Source of the DNA: Burkholderiales bacterium
Lineage (GTDB): Bacteria; Pseudomonadota; Gammaproteobacteria; Burkholderiales; Burkholderiaceae_E
Direction: 5' to 3'
NCBI GenBank assembly: GCA_027489195.1
Contig: JAIYAG010000199.1
Span: forward strand, 1 to 10,022
Length of the DNA stretch: 10,022 bases
Both the position numbers and the translations under genes were made by a program. The notes beneath the pieces are model-generated. The model worked only from the letters and a program-made list of their open reading frames with translations. It was not told the DNA's origin and did not search any database. Shown in pieces: positions 6,016 through 10,022 of the stretch. Every line of letters begins with the position of its first letter. Position 1 is the first letter of the stretch.

Positions 6016-6062
6016 TCGCCATCCAGGGGCTTGGCTCCTGGGTCCGGAAGCCCCATCGGCGA
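6016..6062. repeat. Two-part inverted repeat between the divergent trx-TPR and nnrU-like genes
   Basis: The outer arms TCGCC (6016-6020) and GGCGA (6058-6062) and the inner arms GGGGCTT (6026-6032) and AAGCCCC (6048-6054) are all perfect. They are separated by a small asymmetric internal loop (five and three bases) and a 15-base apical loop. The structure lies upstream of both candidate -10 elements (5960-5965 minus; 6097-6102 plus). As placed it is more likely a DNA-level control site or an old repeat than part of either mRNA. If transcription starts further away, it would form a 12-base-pair leader hairpin. Confidence 0.45.
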
Positions 6063-6093
6063 GGGGTCCGTCCGCCGGCTCGGGGCGCCTCGG

Positions 6094-6102
6094 TGCTAGC
6101 AT
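6094..6102 (+). promoter_or_regulatory. Extended -10 promoter of the NnrU-family gene
   Basis: TG (6094-6095), one base, then TAGCAT (6097-6102) makes an extended -10 element followed by CG. It lies 22 bases ahead of the start codon and 11 bases ahead of the GGAGG ribosome binding site at 6114-6118. The extended form would explain why no clear -35 is seen. The leader would be short, about 15 bases. Confidence 0.45.
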
Positions 6103-6124
6103 CGGCGCCAACCGGAGGTCCGCG

Positions 6125-6703
6125 ATGGGCATGATGCTGCTGGGTATGGTGCTGTTCCTGGGGGTGCACTCGGTGCGCGTCTTCGCCGACGGCGCGCGCG
6201 ATTCGCTGATCCAGCGCCTCGGCCCCGGGGCCTACAAGGGGCTGTACTCGCTGGCCTCGATCGCCGGCTTCGTGCTGATCGTCTGGGGCTACGGCCTCAC
6301 GCGCACCGCGCCGGTGGACCTGTGGATGCCGCCGGTCTGGACCCGGCACATCGCCGCGCTGCTGACGATCCCCGCCTTCGTGCTGCTGGCCGCGGCCTAC
6401 GTGCCCGGCACCGCCATCAAGGCCGCCGTCGGCCATCCGATGGTGATGGGCGTCAAGGTCTGGGCGTTCGCCCACCTGATCGCCAACGGCCGGCTCGCCG
6501 ACGTCGTGCTGTTCGGCGGCTTCCTCGCCTGGGCGGTGCTGCTGTACATCGCGTCGCGCAAGCGCGACCGGCGCACCGGCACCCGCTACGTCGCCGGCCC
6601 GGCCTCGCGCGACGTGATCGCGATCGTCGCGGGCCTCGCGGCCTGGGCGGCCTTCGCGTTCTGGCTGCATGGCGCGCTCATCGGCGTGCGGCCGTTCGGC
6701 TGA
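6125..6703 (+). CDS. NnrU-family integral membrane protein
   Basis: This 192-residue inner-membrane protein belongs to the NnrU family. The family is named for a gene linked to nitrite and nitric-oxide reduction in Rhodobacter/Paracoccus-type bacteria; members occur far more widely and their biochemical role is unclear. It begins with a hydrophobic segment holding the conserved His15 (FLGVHSVRVF). More membrane segments follow at about 39-58, 74-94, 108-143 (probably two) and 163-183. The signature GHPMVMGVKVWAFAHLIANG (103-122) is the diagnostic block, seen in relatives as R/G-HP...W..aHl..NG. The basic stretch RKRDRRTGTR (145-154) is a likely cytoplasmic loop. ATG 6125 has GGAGG six bases ahead, which decides it over ATG 6131. 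No denitrification gene is visible here, so I would not assume a nitrogen-oxide role. It converges on the MDR gene with only 16 bases between stops. Confidence 0.9.
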   Translation: MGMMLLGMVLFLGVHSVRVFADGARDSLIQRLGPGAYKGLYSLASIAGFVLIVWGYGLTRTAPVDLWMPPVWTRHIAALLTIPAFVLLAAAYVPGTAIKAAVGHPMVMGVKVWAFAHLIANGRLADVVLFGGFLAWAVLLYIASRKRDRRTGTRYVAGPASRDVIAIVAGLAAWAAFAFWLHGALIGVRPFG

Positions 6704-6719
6704 GAAGCTGCGGATAAAC

Positions 6720-7739
6720 CTACTGCGCGTCCCGATCCGACGCCTGCCCCACCGCCCCGATCTCCACCACGATCTTGCCCGGCGCCTCGCGCCGCTCGAG
6801 CGCGCGCAGCGCGTCGATCGCTCGCTCGATCGGGAAGCGCGCGCCCACCAGCGGCCGGAAGGTGCCCTGCGCGGCCAGCCGCGCGAGCTCGGCGCGGATG
6901 CGCGGCGCCTCGGCCGGGCGCTGGCGCAGCCACTCGCCGGCCCGCACGCCGATCACCGCATAGCTCTTGATCAGCACGTGGTTGGCGGCGAGCGCGGGAA
7001 TGCGCCCGGCGGCGAAGCCGATCACCAGCAGCCGCCCGCCGAAGCCGATGCAGCGGGTCGAGCGGTCGAACACGTCGCCGCCCACCGGATCGAAGACCAC
7101 GTCGGCGCCACGCCCGCCGGTCAGTGCCTTGACCTGCTCGTGGAAGTCGCCGCGCGAGGACACGAGGTGGGTGGCGCCCATCGGGCGCAGCCGCTCGAGC
7201 CAGGCCGGGTCGCTGCCGGTGGCGATCACGGTGGCGCCGAGCGCGGCGCCGAGCTGCACCGCGGCGGCGCCCATGCCGCCGGTGGCGCCGTGGACCAGCA
7301 GCGTCTCGCCGGCGCGCAACCCGCCGCGCACGACCAGCGCCACGTACGCGGTCAGGGCGCCGACCTGCCAGGCGGCCGCGGACGGCCAGTCCCAGCCCGG
7401 GGGCATCGCCGACAGCGCGGCGGCCGGGAACACCGCGTGATGCGCGATGGCGCCGGACTTGTCGGACACGCAGACCGCATCGCCGACCCGCCAGCCGACC
7501 ACGCCCTCGCCCACCGCCGAGACCGTCCCGGCGCCCTCCATGCCGACCGTGAAGGGCAGCGCCGGCTTGTGCTGGTAGCCGCCGCGGGTCATCAGCAGGT
7601 CGGGGAAGTTCAGCGCGGCCGCGCGCATCGACACGGCGACCGCGCCCGCGGCGGGCGGCACCGGATCGAGTGCGTCGAGGGAAACGCCAGCGAGATCGTC
7701 GGCGAGGCGGTGGCAGCGCAGCGCGAGGGATCGGGGCAC
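6720..7739 (-). CDS. Quinone-oxidoreductase-type MDR dehydrogenase (zinc-independent)
   Basis: This 339-residue protein is a medium-chain dehydrogenase/reductase of the NADPH:quinone oxidoreductase branch. The N-terminal GroES-like part shows ALNFPDLLMTRGGYQHKPALPFTVGMEGAGTV (42-73). The usual GHE zinc ligand motif is replaced by GMEGAG, which fits a zinc-free enzyme. The Rossmann domain starts at VHGATGGMGAAAVQLGAALGA (149-169) and continues with GADVVFDPVGGDVF and GGRLLVIGFAAG. The C-terminus ends in the family's REAPGKIVVEIG motif. Relatives reduce quinones, enones or enoyl thioesters with NADPH; the substrate here cannot be told. The start is GTG 7739, supported by GAGGAG six bases ahead; the stop is TAG. 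It follows the thioesterase gene by 22 bases on the same strand, so the two are almost certainly co-transcribed. Confidence 0.92.
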   Translation of the reverse strand: MPRSLALRCHRLADDLAGVSLDALDPVPPAAGAVAVSMRAAALNFPDLLMTRGGYQHKPALPFTVGMEGAGTVSAVGEGVVGWRVGDAVCVSDKSGAIAHHAVFPAAALSAMPPGWDWPSAAAWQVGALTAYVALVVRGGLRAGETLLVHGATGGMGAAAVQLGAALGATVIATGSDPAWLERLRPMGATHLVSSRGDFHEQVKALTGGRGADVVFDPVGGDVFDRSTRCIGFGGRLLVIGFAAGRIPALAANHVLIKSYAVIGVRAGEWLRQRPAEAPRIRAELARLAAQGTFRPLVGARFPIERAIDALRALERREAPGKIVVEIGAVGQASDRDAQ

Positions 7740-7761
7740 GGTCGGCTCCTCGGGACGGGCC

Positions 7762-8628
7762 TCAGTCGAAGATGGCGGTGGTCTGGTGGCTCACGGCCAC
7801 CGGACGGCCAGCGGTGTCCCAGACTCGGGCGGTCTGGCTGGTGTAGCCCTCGCCCGCATGGCGCGTCTCGGTGTGGAGCAGCAGCCAGGCCTGCGGGTCC
7901 ACGGTGCGCGGATCCACCAGGAACTCCAGCAGCCAGGTGAGCGAGGCGCCCGGCGCACGACGGGTCAGCGTCGACATGACCGGCGAGGGCGGCATGTCGC
8001 AGAGCGCGACCACGTTGGCCTCGCGGGCGGCAGGCGCGTCGAGCGCGGGGGGGATCGGTGCCTCGCCGGGCCCGGCGTCCTCGCCCTCGGTCGCCTCGCG
8101 CAGCCGCACCCACATCGACGAGGGCTTCATCGGCTGGCCGCTGTACGGGATCGCGCCACCCGCCCAGCGCTGGCGGTAGTGGCGCAGGAAGCCGGGCATG
8201 CGCTCGGGCAGGAACGGCGCCTCGCGCAGCTCGGCGGGGCCGCGCAGCTCGGGCATCGGCATGGCGGCGATCGCCTTGGAATCGCGCGCTGCGCCGAACA
8301 GCCCGACCATCAGGGCGCCCGCCTGTCCGCCGCTCGACAGCGTGCACTGCGCATGCGTGACGGCACGGCCCCGCCGCACCACGCTCGCCTCGGCGAGCGA
8401 CTCGCCGCCGACCGCAGCCACGAAGGTCATCTGCAGCGCGCGCAGCGGCAGCGCGTCGCCGACGGCCGCGCGCATCGCGAGCACGCCGAGCGCGCCCTGC
8501 AGGCCGCCGAACGCGGCCTTGCCCTGCAGCCAGTCCTCGGTGACTTCGGCGCGCAGCGCGGCGCGGCCTTCGGGGGCGTCGGCCCGCGGCTCGGCGGTAC
8601 GAGCGACGATGGAGGAGAAGCTCTGCAT
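7762..8628 (-). CDS. TesB-like hotdog-fold acyl-CoA thioesterase
   Basis: This 288-residue protein looks like a double-hotdog acyl-CoA thioesterase of the TesB-like group, which hydrolyses acyl-CoA to free acid and CoA in the cytoplasm. The N-terminal hotdog has the typical entry TEDWLQGKAAFGGLQGALGVLAMR (30-53), with W33, QG and FGG conserved. A strand with LRALQMTFVAAVGGESL (62-78) and ASVVRRGRAVTHAQCTL (81-97) follows. The second half carries a hotdog-like block GASLTWLLEFLVDP and ends in VWDTAGRPVAVSHQTTAIFD. Length suits the family. The chain length or nature of the acyl group is unknown. ATG 8628 is the first good start; the Shine-Dalgarno is weak. The gene leads the pair with the MDR dehydrogenase and diverges from metY across 99 bases. 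Confidence 0.88.
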   Translation of the reverse strand: MQSFSSIVARTAEPRADAPEGRAALRAEVTEDWLQGKAAFGGLQGALGVLAMRAAVGDALPLRALQMTFVAAVGGESLAEASVVRRGRAVTHAQCTLSSGGQAGALMVGLFGAARDSKAIAAMPMPELRGPAELREAPFLPERMPGFLRHYRQRWAGGAIPYSGQPMKPSSMWVRLREATEGEDAGPGEAPIPPALDAPAAREANVVALCDMPPSPVMSTLTRRAPGASLTWLLEFLVDPRTVDPQAWLLLHTETRHAGEGYTSQTARVWDTAGRPVAVSHQTTAIFD

Positions 8629-8674
8629 GTTCGATCCGCGGCCCGCGAGGGAGGGAGCCGGTGCCGCTCGAGGA

Positions 8675-8683
8675 TGCCACAAT
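8675..8683 (+). promoter_or_regulatory. Candidate extended -10 promoter of metY
   Basis: TG (8675-8676), one base, then CACAAT (8678-8683) and CG makes an extended -10-like element, with four of six -10 matches. It would start transcription near 8690, giving a leader of about 38 bases. The whole divergent gap is only 99 bases, too tight for a large methionine riboswitch. I see no TGAA-N5-TTCA MetR-type site. Confidence 0.4.
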
Positions 8684-8715
8684 CGCCGCCCGCACCCGTT
8701 CCACAGCGCCCCCCC

Positions 8716-8723
8716 GAGGAGAC
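8716..8723 (+). promoter_or_regulatory. Strong ribosome binding site of metY
   Basis: GAGGAGAC lies four bases ahead of ATG 8728 and sets the start. It is identical to the site of the Bug gene and directly follows a run of seven C (8709-8715). Confidence 0.75.
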
Positions 8724-8727
8724 CCCC

Positions 8728-10005
<1,278 letters not shown>

Positions 10006-10022
10006 GCGGCGACGAACGGCCG

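Noticed and set aside
2385..6056. A 1223-codon open frame on the minus strand.
   Set aside because: Only its last 397 codons (patatin, from GTG 3578) look like protein. The rest is Arg/Ala/Pro-rich translation antiparallel to or out of frame with the MFS and thioredoxin genes, open only because stops are rare at this GC content. It is not a fusion protein.
5057..6124. Upstream extension of the NnrU-family frame giving 548 residues.
   Set aside because: The extension is antisense to the thioredoxin-TPR gene and has no family features. A GGAGG site and an extended -10 support ATG 6125.
7786..8727. Upstream extension of the metY frame to 739 residues.
   Set aside because: It runs antisense through the thioesterase gene. 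MetY's normal N-terminus begins at 8728 with a strong ribosome binding site.
8629..8727. A SAM or SAH riboswitch ahead of metY.
   Set aside because: With the likely transcription start at about 8690 the leader is some 38 bases, and no riboswitch core is recognisable.

Overview
The window is about 70% GC or more and is packed with ordinary chromosomal genes. I think it comes from a betaproteobacterium of the order Burkholderiales. The main reasons are an orphan Bug/TctC-type periplasmic receptor, a patatin phospholipase with a DUF3734-like tail, a redox-competent thioredoxin-TPR protein, and a short anti-Shine-Dalgarno RNA resembling the 'Betaproteobacteria toxic small RNA' family. I see no mobile element, phage gene, CRISPR array, tRNA or rRNA. 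The very long overlapping reading frames are high-GC shadows.

Layout. On the plus strand lie a YchJ-family protein (63-458) and a secreted Bug-family solute receptor (588-1595). Then comes a 789-base gap (1596-2384), the only long non-coding stretch. It holds repeated GGACA motifs and a compact small-RNA unit at about 2096-2160 that ends in a textbook intrinsic terminator. Three minus-strand genes follow, read from high to low coordinates: a thioredoxin-TPR protein (5926-5072), an MFS exporter (4993-3686) and a patatin phospholipase (3578-2385). An NnrU-family membrane protein (6125-6703, plus) diverges from the thioredoxin gene, and the gap between them carries a two-part inverted repeat. 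A minus-strand pair follows: a hotdog-fold acyl-CoA thioesterase (8628-7762) and, 22 bases downstream, a quinone-oxidoreductase-type MDR dehydrogenase (7739-6720). The last gene, O-acetylhomoserine sulfhydrylase metY (8728-10005, plus), diverges from the thioesterase.

How the parts relate. No single pathway links these genes. The thioesterase/MDR pair looks co-transcribed and may act on CoA esters or related carbonyl compounds. MetY makes homocysteine from O-acetylhomoserine and sulfide. The Bug protein has no TctA/TctB membrane partner here. The most interesting element is the small RNA. It carries an exact copy of the 8-base 16S rRNA tail CACCUCCU, displayed partly in a hairpin loop. Its probable 5' end (GUCUCCUC) is perfectly complementary to the Shine-Dalgarno sequences of both the Bug and metY genes. 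Several genes also share a recognisable -10 pattern, YAnnAT followed by CG.
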